A DNA stretch of 64,000 nt from Pseudomonadota bacterium (GTDB taxonomy: Bacteria; Pseudomonadota; Gammaproteobacteria; Acidiferrobacterales; UBA6901), in NCBI GenBank assembly GCA_021819085.1, contig JAKASJ010000014.1:18442-82441 (forward strand), written 5' to 3'. The position numbers and the translations under genes were made by a program. Below are positions 50,001-57,297 of the stretch, piece after piece. The notes beneath the pieces were generated by a model. The model saw nothing but the letters and a program-made list of their open reading frames with translations. It did not search any database and had not been told where the DNA came from. Every line of letters starts with the position of its first letter. The stretch's first letter is position 1.

Positions 50001-50377
50001 GTGCGGGCAAATCCGGAGGTCAACGGCAGAAGCTCGCCGCCACCTGCCTTGCAGCCGCGCTGCGCTACCAGCTTGGTGGCCAGGATCGGGCGATACCGGG
50101 TTTCTCGACCGTCATGCTCGATGAAGCTTTCGACAAGGCAGATGCGGAATTCACCGCGATGGCCATGAATATCTTCCGGACCTTCGGTTTCCAGATGGTG
50201 GTGGCGACGCCCCTGAAATCGGTCATGACGCTGGAGCCCTTTATCGGCGGCGCCTGCTTCGTGCATATCCGGGACCGCAAGATGTCGGCGGTCATTCCAA
50301 TCGATTATGACGGCGAGGCGCGGCGGTTGAAACTGTCCCCGCATGAACTGCATGGCGAAGAAACTGCTGCACCCTGA
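47018..50377 (+). CDS. jetC: Wadjet protein JetC, SMC/MukB-like ATPase
   Basis: JetC is the SMC-type motor that extrudes DNA loops until the complex meets itself on a small circle. The 1119-residue protein has Walker A GPSGSGKSTLLDA near residue 47, and an ABC signature GKSGGQRQKLAATCLAAAL near 998. Walker B STVMLDEAFDKADAEF lies near 1030, and QMVVATPLKSVMTLEPF follows. Between these lie two long coiled-coil arms (about 270-480 and 640-890) around a central hinge-like region (GFARSLLVDDRNYAAVSAYI). All ATPase motifs are intact, so the protein should be active. It is coupled to jetB by ATGA and overlaps jetD by 35 bases. Confidence 0.93.
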   Translation: MNDSTQSGLVFGVQDQFRLTRVQLFNWGTFCNVFDFSIPADGYLIVGPSGSGKSTLLDAHAALLTPPKWVDFNVAAREAERHGKDRNLMTYIRGAWAQQTGDSGEYVSQYLRGDTTWSAISETYRNGLGRCVTLAQVLWVRGKSTAAADARRLYLVLGREFEIRELEFFPKNDFDVRRFKSELPDAHVHHEFSAYQERFRRELGIENERALRLLHKTQSAKNLGDLNTFMRDFMLDAPATFEIAERLVEEFGELNAAHQAVVAARQQIDTLRPARDEYLELEGSGRDRNGLQALLAAVDHYREHRRRILLGERRAVLQVELEGVRQETRLLMDATDREFRKLNELQRQKLGMDAGIVEQLQQELRVSEEEKPERIRRRSQAESACRAMGWVMPETTAGFVERVEAARAQVLKAHEYQEQSERHKDGVKEQLRVAEQEFASTMSEVRALERKRSNLDEALQTLRERMAADLGLAEEKLPFVGELLEVKAEESAWQGAIERVLGGFARSLLVDDRNYAAVSAYINERHFGRRLAYFRVLPQAPVGRTPGPSSLARKLSIAPGPYADWLREEIKTHFDFECAGTLQAFRAAPRAVTLEGQVKHSATRHEKNDRERIDDRSRWVLGFDNQAKLALYRDKAGELGSQVAGLRAALARLREDEANQQTAMLHCQTLSNFSWNDVDVGSLLARIADLHKRLSAELAVRPELARVDELIQTQADRHREAAERHQAEEIRGGGIARDIGRLEEKLSEIIRLWPQTAQEPAFREALDQRFSGTGRALTLENIDEATRVVERRINEEVRALDSRMAELRNSITRRFADFNRSWPAEAGGLDPVMESSEDYFAKLRRLETDGLPRFEERFLALLREQSDQNLTLLSTKLDQERTDIKGRMELVNESLLGAPFNPGTHLVIETGDRRLEEVRQFRADLKGALSHSFSSEPQLAEQRFVALAALVKRLASHETADRNWRALVLDVRLHVEFVAREIDEDGIEVEVYRSGAGKSGGQRQKLAATCLAAALRYQLGGQDRAIPGFSTVMLDEAFDKADAEFTAMAMNIFRTFGFQMVVATPLKSVMTLEPFIGGACFVHIRDRKMSAVIPIDYDGEARRLKLSPHELHGEETAAP

Positions 50378-51545
50378 CGCGGTACGTGATTTTCTCACCA
50401 GACGTTACGAAAACCAGCATCAGAGCTGGCTCGCCGGTGGCGGTATCTGGCCGCTCAGCATCTCTTTGGGTGCGCCGACGGAGAAGGCGGTTGCCGACAA
50501 TCCGGGTAGTGTGCGTGATTGGGTGAATGCGTGGTCGCTGTGGAGCGGGCCGGGGGAGGTCGTGTGGGCGTCGCGCCATTGGCCCCGTCTGGGCAGCCAG
50601 CGCCTTCCGGTGTGTTTCGCGGTTTCTTCGCCGGAGGCGGTCGCCGTCCTCGTTGGACAGTCGGCACGCTGGTTGCGCGCATCGGAACGCTTCCGGCAGC
50701 TGATTGCGCGCTGGCCTGCCCTGGCGCGAGGCGCAGTGCTGGCGTCAAAATTTTGTGCGCTGGCGGAGTATTCGTCGGAAGATTTCGAGCGGCTGGTTTT
50801 GCTGCTCGGCTGGCTGGAAATCCACCCGGCATCGAACCTCTACCTCCGGCAGCTGCCGGTACACGGGATCGACACCAAGTGGGTTGGACAGCGATCGGGG
50901 ATAGTGGCGGACTTGGCGCGCGCGGTACTGGGCGCACCGGATGGAAGTGATTTCCACGCTGCCTGCGGTCTGCGTAAACCGCCTGATCGCATGCGGATGC
51001 GGGTTCTGTGTCCGGATCTGCGTAAGCTCATGGGCGGACTGCGTGATATCGAGGCGCCCGTCGATGAGCTCGCCGATCTGCCGTTTGCACCCGCGGTTTG
51101 TCTCGTTGTCGAGAATCTTGAGAGTGGACTCGCGCTTCCGGATCTGCCTGCGGCGGTCTGCATCATGAAGCTCGGCAACGCGGTTTCGATGCTCGGCGGT
51201 CTGCCTTGGATGCAGACTGCGAAGACTGTCTACTGGGGGGACATCGATACCCACGGTTTTGCCATCCTGGACCGTGCGCGCCGAGCTTTGCCACGGTTAC
51301 AGTCTGTTCTCATGGATGAGGCAACGCTGCTGATGCACAGGACGCTCTGCGGGACCGAAACTGTCCAGTGCCCGGATATCGAATTTCCCCGTCTGCAATA
51401 CCATGAGCGGCTGGTGTACGAGGGGCTGCGCTCGGGGGCGTGGGGACGACAGCTGCGCCTCGAGCAGGAACGGTTGCCGTGGGCGTTTGTGCTGGCGGCG
51501 CTAAAGGCCGCACTGGACCCAGCGGAAAAAATGGCACGGAGGTGA
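50343..51545 (+). CDS. jetD: Wadjet nuclease JetD (DUF3322/DUF2220, Toprim-like)
   Basis: JetD is the topoisomerase VI-like nuclease subunit that cuts the trapped plasmid. The 400-residue product has the N-terminal DUF3322 region (RYENQHQSWLAGGGIWPLSI) and a C-terminal Toprim domain. The acidic residues are in CLVVENLESGLALPDLP near residue 255 and in VYWGDIDTHGFAILD near 296, the Glu and DxD expected for metal-dependent cleavage. It starts inside jetC (ATG 50343, or ATG 50352 giving MAKKLLHPDAVRD). It is the last gene of the operon and is followed by a xerD relic. All four genes look intact, so the system is probably functional. Confidence 0.92.
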   Translation: MNCMAKKLLHPDAVRDFLTRRYENQHQSWLAGGGIWPLSISLGAPTEKAVADNPGSVRDWVNAWSLWSGPGEVVWASRHWPRLGSQRLPVCFAVSSPEAVAVLVGQSARWLRASERFRQLIARWPALARGAVLASKFCALAEYSSEDFERLVLLLGWLEIHPASNLYLRQLPVHGIDTKWVGQRSGIVADLARAVLGAPDGSDFHAACGLRKPPDRMRMRVLCPDLRKLMGGLRDIEAPVDELADLPFAPAVCLVVENLESGLALPDLPAAVCIMKLGNAVSMLGGLPWMQTAKTVYWGDIDTHGFAILDRARRALPRLQSVLMDEATLLMHRTLCGTETVQCPDIEFPRLQYHERLVYEGLRSGAWGRQLRLEQERLPWAFVLAALKAALDPAEKMARR

Positions 51546-51579
51546 TTGGCAACCTCTCGGAACTTACAGTGAAGGTTCA

Positions 51580-51750
51580 ATCCCGCCGCGTTTGCATGTG
51601 CTGCATGCCGGGTTCGCAGCAATGGTTCAGGCGCTGCTCGGGCATGCTGACATCTCCACCACGCAGATCTACGTGCATGTGGCGATCGACAAGCTCAGAG
51701 AGATCCACGACGCCACCTATCCGGCGAAGCCCGCGCGCGGCCTGGTGAAA
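51580..51750 (+). pseudogene. C-terminal relic of a XerD-type tyrosine recombinase
   Basis: The reading LHAGFAAMVQALLGHADISTTQIYVHV followed by AIDKLREIHDATYPAKPARG is the end of XerD, including the LLGH histidine and the nucleophilic tyrosine in TTQIY. Only about 55 residues remain. The N-terminal domain and the R...HxxR catalytic residues are gone, and no start or ribosome site exists. It lies 35 bases past jetD, a likely scar of the event that brought or bounded the Wadjet operon. The bases beyond it, up to 51907, contain no gene. Confidence 0.75.
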
Positions 51751-51907
51751 TCCACATTCCTGTTTCCCAATGCGGGGCTGTTGCCCGGATGTCGACCCGC
51801 CGCCCGGCAGTCGCGGATCGGTGCGGGGATGACTTCGTGCCGGTGGGAAGACGGAGGGCAACGGTCCGAACGGCCTATCCTGGCAGATGATTGAGACGTC
51901 TGGCGGC

Positions 51908-51952
51908 TTGACCGAATGAATTAGACATCAGTATAGTGTTCATTAAATGAAC
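51908..51952 (+). promoter_or_regulatory. Promoter and palindromic operator at the start of the polysaccharide regulator gene
   Basis: TTGACC (51908-51913) and TATAGT (51932-51937) are 18 bases apart. Transcription should start near 51944, two or three bases before the ATG at 51947, so the message would be leaderless or nearly so. The perfect palindrome GTTCATT-A-AATGAAC (51938-51952) covers the start site and the start codon, an ideal place for autoregulation by the winged-helix protein it encodes. Confidence 0.62.
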
Positions 51953-52573
51953 ACGGACCGTGACCGGGAGGATGCCTTGACTCTGGAGATTCTGGACGTG
52001 GTCCAGAAACAGAGCGACGTCAGCCAGCGGCACCTGGCAAGGCATCTGGGTGTTGCGCTGGGGCTGGCGAATTCCTACCTCAAACGCTGTGTGCGCAAGG
52101 GCCTCATCAAGATCACCGAGGCGCCGGCCAACCGCTATCTATATTACCTCACGCCCAAGGGGTTCGCGGAAAAGAGCCGTCTCACCGCCCAGTACCTGAG
52201 TTACTCCTTTTCCTTTTACCGACAGGCCAGCGAGTCGTGCATGCGGGTGTTCGACCACTGCCGCGACCAGGGGTGGCGGCGACTGCTGCTGTGCGGTATT
52301 TCGGATCTGGCGGAGGTCGCTACGCTGCATGCCGTGGATAGAGGGATCGTCATCGTCGGTTTCTACGATCCACACAGTGAGCGGCGGCGGTATCTCGACC
52401 GGCCGGTCTGGCGAGAGTTCGCGTTGGCGGGTCCGTATGACGCCTGTGTGGTGACGGATTTTCTGGCACCGCAGTTGACTTGCGACCATCTGACGGACCT
52501 TGTCGACAGCGAGCGGGTGCTGATCCCGGATGTGCTGGGCTTGACGCCGTACGACGTACACAGAACGCTTTAG
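51947..52573 (+). CDS. Winged-helix (MarR-like) regulator at the head of the polysaccharide locus
   Basis: Residues about 10-75 form a winged helix-turn-helix (LTLEILDVVQKQSDVSQRHL, LGVALGLANSYLKRCVRKGL, YYLTPKGFAEKSRL). This is the pattern of regulators found at the first position of many exopolysaccharide clusters. Residues about 85-208 form a second alpha/beta domain (WRRLLLCGISDLAEVATLHA, IVIVGFYDPHSERRRYLDRP, DACVVTDFLAPQ) that looks like a Rossmann-type ligand or nucleotide-binding fold, so the protein may sense a sugar nucleotide or cofactor. The start lies on a palindrome and the mRNA is probably leaderless. The ops element follows 70 bases after its stop. The ligand is unknown. Confidence 0.8.
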   Translation: MNTDRDREDALTLEILDVVQKQSDVSQRHLARHLGVALGLANSYLKRCVRKGLIKITEAPANRYLYYLTPKGFAEKSRLTAQYLSYSFSFYRQASESCMRVFDHCRDQGWRRLLLCGISDLAEVATLHAVDRGIVIVGFYDPHSERRRYLDRPVWREFALAGPYDACVVTDFLAPQLTCDHLTDLVDSERVLIPDVLGLTPYDVHRTL

Positions 52574-52630
52574 GCGGTCCGGGTGACCGGGCCGGCAGGG
52601 TGGTTGGCGAAGGAACCGAACCTGTGCGGA

Positions 52631-52656
52631 GCACGCTCTGCATGGCGGTAGCGTGC
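52631..52656 (+). promoter_or_regulatory. ops element (RfaH recruitment site) with upstream pairing arm
   Basis: GGCGGTAGCGTG (52644-52655) is a perfect copy of the 12-base ops core that pauses RNA polymerase and loads RfaH. The upstream bases GCACGCT (52631-52637) are the reverse complement of AGCGTGC (52650-52656), so a hairpin could form around the element. It lies between the regulator gene and manC, and rfaH itself is in this window. Confidence 0.85.
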
Positions 52657-52831
52657 CTGAACGCCGAGCGATGTGCCGGATCGGACAACGGGTTACCGGC
52701 AGGGTTGGGATGCCGCTGGGGGCTTCATCCGGGCGCGGAGTCGAAGATGCCGCGCATCTGCAGGCAGAGGGGATCGAGCATGGCAAGCAGGCGCAGGCGC
52801 TTGTGGTATTTCGCAGCTTTGATGCTTAACT

Positions 52832-52963
52832 ATGAGTAATATCAACAGAAATATGGCGTCCGATCATGTCGGATCGCGCGGGGTACGCAGGGGCATCTAT
52901 TTTTGCGTCGTTCTCGGATCTGCCACAGGATTCATCGCGCCCAAATGCCGAGCATTTGACTGA
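52832..52963 (+). CDS. Possible short ORF coupled to manC
   Basis: A 43-codon frame (MSNINRNMASDHVGSRGVRR...) begins at ATG 52832 and its TGA stop abuts the manC ATG with no gap. It has no visible ribosome site and no recognised family, and manC itself has only a weak site. It could be a coupling leader peptide or chance. Apart from it, the 390 bases between the regulator and manC hold only the ops element. Confidence 0.25.
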   Translation: MSNINRNMASDHVGSRGVRRGIYFCVVLGSATGFIAPKCRAFD

Positions 52964-54397
52964 ATGACCATTCATCCAGTAATTCTTTCCGGCGGTTCGG
53001 GGACACGGCTTTGGCCGTTGTCGCGCGAGCATTATCCCAAGCAATTGCTGCCGTTGATGCAGAAGCTGTCGTTGCTGCAGGAGACCGCCGTGCGCCTGGA
53101 TGGGTTTGATGACGTGGCCGACCCATTGTTCATCTGCAATGAGGAGCACCGGTTTCTGGTGGCTGAACAGATTCGCCGGATTGGCAAGACCGCAGCCCGG
53201 ATCGTGCTCGAGCCCGTCGGACGCAATACCGCACCGGCCATGACGCTTGCGGCGCTCGCGCTGGTGAATTCTGGACCGGACACGGTGATGCTGGTGATGC
53301 CGGCCGATCATGTCATCCGGGATGTCGCTGCCTTCCGGCAGGCCGTTGCGCGGGGCGCCGGGCTGGCGCAAGACGGTCATCTGGTCACCTTCGGCATCGT
53401 TCCTAATGCGCCCGAGACCGGGTTCGGATATATCCGCCGGGCGGAACCCGTCACGACGAAGGGGTCCGATAACGGTGCATCTGCCTTCCGTGTCGACTGC
53501 TTCGTCGAGAAGCCCGATATCGTCACGGCTCACCGGTACGTAGAGTCCGGCGAGTACTTCTGGAACAGCGGCATTTTCATGGCACGCGCAAAGGTCTGGC
53601 TGGAAGAAATCGGGCGGTACCATCCGGATATCGAGCAGGCGTGCGTGCGGGCTTATGAACAAGGCAAAGCGGACGCGGATTTTTTTCGCGTTGGCAGGGC
53701 GGACTTTACCGGTTGCCCAAGCGTTTCCATCGACTACGCGGTCATGGAAAAGACCGATCGCGCTGTGGTGGTACCCCTGGATGCCGGTTGGTCCGATGTT
53801 GGCGCCTGGTCGGCATTGTGGGAAGTTTCTCCGCATGATGCCCAGGGAAACGTCATCCAGGGTGACGTCGAGACCTATGCCACCCGCAACGCGCTGGTGA
53901 TCGCCCAGCACCGCCTGGTTGCGGCAATCGGGCTTGAGGACATGATTGTCGTGGAAACGGCCGATGCGGTGCTGGTGGCGCACAAGGACCGGGCGCAGGA
54001 CGTGAAGGAGATTGTCAGCCGTTTGAAGGAAAAGAATCGGGGGGAATACCGGGCGCACCGCAAGGTCTATCGTCCCTGGGGTTCATACGAAGGTGTCGAC
54101 GCCGGACTGCGGTTCCAGGTCAAACGCATCATCGTCAATCCCGGCGCCGCTCTGTCCCTGCAGATGCATCATCATCGGGCCGAGCACTGGATCGTGGTGA
54201 CCGGTACGGCCCGGGTGACGCGGGGCGAGGAAGTGTTTCTCATTACCGAAAATCAGTCCACGTATATTCCGATCGGCACCCGGCATCGTCTTGAAAATCC
54301 TGGAACCATACCGCTGGAGATGATCGAAGTGCAGTCCGGCGCCTATCTGGGCGAGGACGACATCGTCCGGTTCGAAGATCTCTATAACCGGGGCTGA
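52964..54397 (+). CDS. manC: Mannose-1-phosphate guanylyltransferase/mannose-6-phosphate isomerase
   Basis: This bifunctional enzyme makes GDP-mannose (and isomerises fructose-6-P to mannose-6-P) for polysaccharides. Residues about 1-340 are the nucleotidyltransferase: [46 protein letters not shown] and NSGIFMARA. The C-terminal part is the cupin isomerase domain ([39 protein letters not shown]). The length of 477 residues is typical. The start ATG directly follows a TGA. It is the first enzyme gene after ops and is followed by cysC five bases on, pointing to a mannose-derived sugar in the glycan. Confidence 0.96.
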   Translation: MTIHPVILSGGSGTRLWPLSREHYPKQLLPLMQKLSLLQETAVRLDGFDDVADPLFICNEEHRFLVAEQIRRIGKTAARIVLEPVGRNTAPAMTLAALALVNSGPDTVMLVMPADHVIRDVAAFRQAVARGAGLAQDGHLVTFGIVPNAPETGFGYIRRAEPVTTKGSDNGASAFRVDCFVEKPDIVTAHRYVESGEYFWNSGIFMARAKVWLEEIGRYHPDIEQACVRAYEQGKADADFFRVGRADFTGCPSVSIDYAVMEKTDRAVVVPLDAGWSDVGAWSALWEVSPHDAQGNVIQGDVETYATRNALVIAQHRLVAAIGLEDMIVVETADAVLVAHKDRAQDVKEIVSRLKEKNRGEYRAHRKVYRPWGSYEGVDAGLRFQVKRIIVNPGAALSLQMHHHRAEHWIVVTGTARVTRGEEVFLITENQSTYIPIGTRHRLENPGTIPLEMIEVQSGAYLGEDDIVRFEDLYNRG

Positions 54398-54402
54398 ATC
54401 GC

Positions 54403-55041
54403 ATGCAGAACAAAAACAACGTGGTCTGGCACCATGCCACGGTGACCCGTAGCCGGCGCGAAGGCATCAACGGACATCGCAGTGTCGTACTCTGGTTTAC
54501 CGGTCTATCGGGCGCCGGGAAATCGACGCTCGCCCACGCGGTGGAAGAGCATCTTCACCAGAAAGGCTGCCGCACTTTCGTGTTCGACGGCGACAACGTG
54601 CGTCATGGTCTGTGTGCGGATCTGGGATTTTCCGCAGCCGACCGCAGCGAGAACATCCGCCGCATCGGACAGATGGCAAAGCTCTTTGTCGACGCCGGAG
54701 TGATCGCGCTTACCGCGTTCATTTCGCCCTTCCGGGCAGACCGGCAGCGCGTGCGTGAAATCGTGGGAGAGTCCGATTTTCTGGAAATCTACTGCCGGTG
54801 TTCGCTCGAGGAGTGCGAACGGCGTGATGTGAAAGGGCTTTATGCCAAGGCGCGCGCCGGGGTGATCCGGGAATTTACCGGTGTTTCCTCGCCGTATGAA
54901 GAGCCGCTTGCTCCCGATCTGGTGATCGACACCGAGCGGCAAAGCCTCGAAGAGGCGGTGGAACGTGTGTGTGGGTTGTTGGCCGAAAGGGGTCTGATTG
55001 CCCGCAGAGCAGGCCAGGGCGCCGGTCATGCCGGAAGTTGA
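54403..55041 (+). CDS. cysC: Adenylylsulfate (APS) kinase CysC
   Basis: CysC phosphorylates APS to PAPS, the sulfate donor. P-loop [20 protein letters not shown] lies near residue 30, [19 protein letters not shown] near 62, then [13 protein letters not shown] and [15 protein letters not shown], all family motifs. The product is 212 residues. It stands in the polysaccharide operon right after manC, with no cysD, cysN or cysH nearby. PAPS for sulfation of the surface glycan is therefore an attractive inference, although no sulfotransferase is in the window. The C-terminal extension ([12 protein letters not shown]) is poorly conserved. Confidence 0.93.
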   Translation: MQNKNNVVWHHATVTRSRREGINGHRSVVLWFTGLSGAGKSTLAHAVEEHLHQKGCRTFVFDGDNVRHGLCADLGFSAADRSENIRRIGQMAKLFVDAGVIALTAFISPFRADRQRVREIVGESDFLEIYCRCSLEECERRDVKGLYAKARAGVIREFTGVSSPYEEPLAPDLVIDTERQSLEEAVERVCGLLAERGLIARRAGQGAGHAGS

Positions 55042-55358
55042 GGCCCACGGGGAATATTGCATTGTCCAGTGTGTGCAGGCGGATCCTGCCTGACAAAGTG
55101 CAGCGGATGTTCGAACAAAAGTCTGAGGTTGGCGCGCTGTGAGCCTGGACGCTCTGGGCACCATCGACGGGAACCGTGGGATCCCTCGCATTAGCCACCG
55201 AAACGGTGGCCGTGGATCGAAGTCGAGCGACTACCGCATCAAGATCCGGGACGCGTCGGTCCACGCGCAGCGCTGGCGATGATCCGGTGCGGTGACGCGG
55301 CTGGTCGATAACCAGCGATGACGAATGAAACGGGATCCCCGGAATCCGTCGGAGGGCA
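55042..55358. other. Spacer with a short hairpin between cysC and the mntA relic
   Basis: No gene is seen. GCCACCG-AAA-CGGTGGC (55194-55210) is a perfect 7-bp hairpin without a T-tract. GGAGGGCA lies just before the GTG of the mntA relic. Confidence 0.4.
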
Positions 55359-55847
55359 GTGCTACTCAGTGCCGCACGCATTCTCGATGATCCGCATCGG
55401 AGCCTGCTGGGCCAGATTCTTGCACGCCTGCGCTCCGAGATCCCGGATGCCGTGGGCATCTGTGTTTTCAGCAGTCGGGGTAACGCCGCAGAGCGCAGGG
55501 ACAGCCACCTGGATCTGGCCGTTTTGCGGAGGCAGGTGCTCGCATCGGCCGGAACCTGGGACATTGCCCAGGAACTCGCGGGACGGGCAGGGAGGAACGA
55601 GGTTCTCGTCGATCTGCGTGCGGCTCCGACGGTCATGCGTGCTCAGGTGATTGCTCATTGCGAGCGCCTGTTTTGTTGCGACGAATGGCAATGCACGGAG
55701 TTCGAGGGCATGACGTTTTCCGATTACGCCTGTCTGAACGAGGAGCGCGCAGGAATCCTGAGGATATATAGCGGCGGGGATCCCGGACAGCGTTCTTGGC
55801 GCGCGCATGTGTGCCATGGTCGGGTTCCGCTACATTGCGGTCCATGA
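55359..55847 (+). pseudogene. Decayed MntA-type antitoxin (minimal nucleotidyltransferase)
   Basis: MntA adenylylates and silences its HepT partner. The family pattern is visible in AQELAGRAGRNEVLVDLRAA, TVMRAQVIAHCERLF and FSDYACLNEERAGILRIYSG. The catalytic motif, normally GSRARG...DSDLDLAV, reads FSSRGNAAERRDSHLDLAV, so the GS is lost and the second aspartate of DxD has become histidine. The C-terminus runs out of frame into the remains of hepT (from 55816), which points to an internal deletion. The start is GTG 55359. It is very probably a non-functional relic inside the polysaccharide locus. Confidence 0.72.
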
Positions 55848-55926
55848 TTATCAGTAGCTAAGCTTTGACGTGGTGCGGTCCATTTTTGACTGCCATCTGG
55901 ACGATTTCCGCGGTTTCAGAGCTTTG
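55816..55926 (+). pseudogene. C-terminal relic of HepT (HEPN RNase toxin)
   Basis: In a frame different from mntA the DNA reads MVGFRYIAVHDYQ, then TAG, then LSFDVVRSIFDCHLDDFRGF. This is the HEPN toxin ending, including the Rx4H catalytic motif (R-YIAV-H) with its following Tyr. About 90 N-terminal residues are missing and an in-frame stop interrupts what remains. With the damaged mntA it marks a former MntA-HepT toxin-antitoxin pair. Confidence 0.72.
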
Positions 55927-56460
55927 GCAATCCAACTGTCGGGTTCTCGTGCATTCAGGACGGTCCCGCGAAGATGATCTGACAGGGCCGATACGTCTAT
56001 CGGCATGGCCGGCAGCCGTACAGCTTTGTTTCTCACCTCAGACCGCGCGCTGTGGTGACGCTGGTGGTCGGCGGAAATTTCCGAAGGGATGGCGTTTCGA
56101 TCTGCCACACTCGGTCGATCCTGCGCCGCCAGGACACGAGAGCTGGGCATGGTCTGTGACTGGCCGTGCGCGCAAGTTGGGCCAGGTGCCCACGAGGACT
56201 CGGAAAAATTTCCCATACTAGGCCTGTACCGGAACGATGGGTCGCAACGGGGGTCAGAGATTGCGCGGCAGTTGTTCTTGACATCACGGGGATCCGAAGA
56301 CGTGACATGGGGATCCAGTTCGCGGTTTGAGCGGCAGGCGCAGGGATCAGCAAGGGAACAGGCAGAACCGAAAAAATGGGAACGATGTGCCGCATGGTCT
56401 GGAAGGGCCTGCCGGGAGTTCCGAATAATTTCGAGACGAGATTTTTCAGTGACTTCAGAA
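55927..56460. other. Gene-free spacer before the exporter genes
   Basis: No gene is recognised. A TTGACA at 56278-56283 could be a -35 box, but no convincing -10 follows at normal spacing. Confidence 0.35.
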
Positions 56461-57276
56461 ATGACTGATATTGTCGAAAACAGCCGGACCAGCACGGGCG
56501 CCATCAGCAGCCTTTCAACGTTGTGGCGCTATCGCGATCTGGTGCGTAATCTGGTGGCGAAGGAAATCAAGGTCCGTTACATGGGGGCCGCACTGGGATT
56601 TATCTGGTCACTGGTCAACCCGCTTGTTGTGACCTTGATGTATCTCGTCATTTTCACCTACGTCTTTCCGTCGATGCAGCCGCATTATGCGCTGTTCATG
56701 GTCACGGGTATCGTGCATTGGACTCTGTTCAACCAGGTTACCAGCCAGAGTTGCGAGATCCTTGTCCAGAATGCAGGTCTGTTGAAGAAGATCTATTTTC
56801 CGCGGCTGCTGGTACCGCTGTCGAGCGTACTCGTGAATCTGACTCTGTGGTCAGCGGCGCTCGCGGTGTATCTGGTCTTCTTTCCGCTGCTCGGCGGGCA
56901 CTTCAGCTGGGTCTTGCTCACCTATCCTTTTTACCTTCTACTTTTCTTTCTGTTTGTCTGGGGAGTGGGCATGATCCTGGCGACCCTGTATGTCGACTTC
57001 CGGGACATAAAACATCTGGTGGAGGTTTCCCTGCAGGTTCTTTTCTGGGCAACTCCGATCATCTATCAGCTGGACCGGGTTCCAGTACAGTTCCGGCACG
57101 TCCTCCTTCTCAGTCCACTGGCGGAATTCACTGTCGTGTTCCAGTCCATTTTCTATGATAATCGTGTTCCATCGCTGACAATCACCATCGCATTCATGAT
57201 GTGGACAATGGCGGTGGTAATCGTGGGGTTGTGGCTATTCAACAAGCGTGTTCCGGAACTTGTGGAAAGGCTTTGA
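56461..57276 (+). CDS. ABC-2 type polysaccharide exporter permease (Wzm/KpsM-like)
   Basis: The permease forms the inner-membrane channel of an ABC polysaccharide exporter. The true start is ATG 56461 (MTDIVENSRTSTG), because the track start at 56089 adds no family-like residues. The 271-residue protein shows the family opening LVRNLVAKEIKVRYMGAALGFIWSLVNPL, then six hydrophobic helices. The typical ATLYVDFRDIKHLVEVSLQVLFWATPIIY lies near residue 180. Its ATPase partner follows 21 bases downstream. The pair implies that the glycan is completed in the cytoplasm and exported by the ABC route rather than by Wzx/Wzy. Confidence 0.92.
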   Translation: MTDIVENSRTSTGAISSLSTLWRYRDLVRNLVAKEIKVRYMGAALGFIWSLVNPLVVTLMYLVIFTYVFPSMQPHYALFMVTGIVHWTLFNQVTSQSCEILVQNAGLLKKIYFPRLLVPLSSVLVNLTLWSAALAVYLVFFPLLGGHFSWVLLTYPFYLLLFFLFVWGVGMILATLYVDFRDIKHLVEVSLQVLFWATPIIYQLDRVPVQFRHVLLLSPLAEFTVVFQSIFYDNRVPSLTITIAFMMWTMAVVIVGLWLFNKRVPELVERL

Positions 57277-57297
57277 AATGACGGGTGTCTCTTAATT

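Noticed and set aside
51571-51584. GGTTCAATCCCGCC after jetD, possible tRNA-end attachment site
   Set aside because: No tRNA body is present, and no second copy was found by eye on the left side of the Wadjet operon.
52826-54058. 410-residue minus-strand ORF
   Set aside because: It is the antisense shadow of manC, whose protein is a clear full-length family member.
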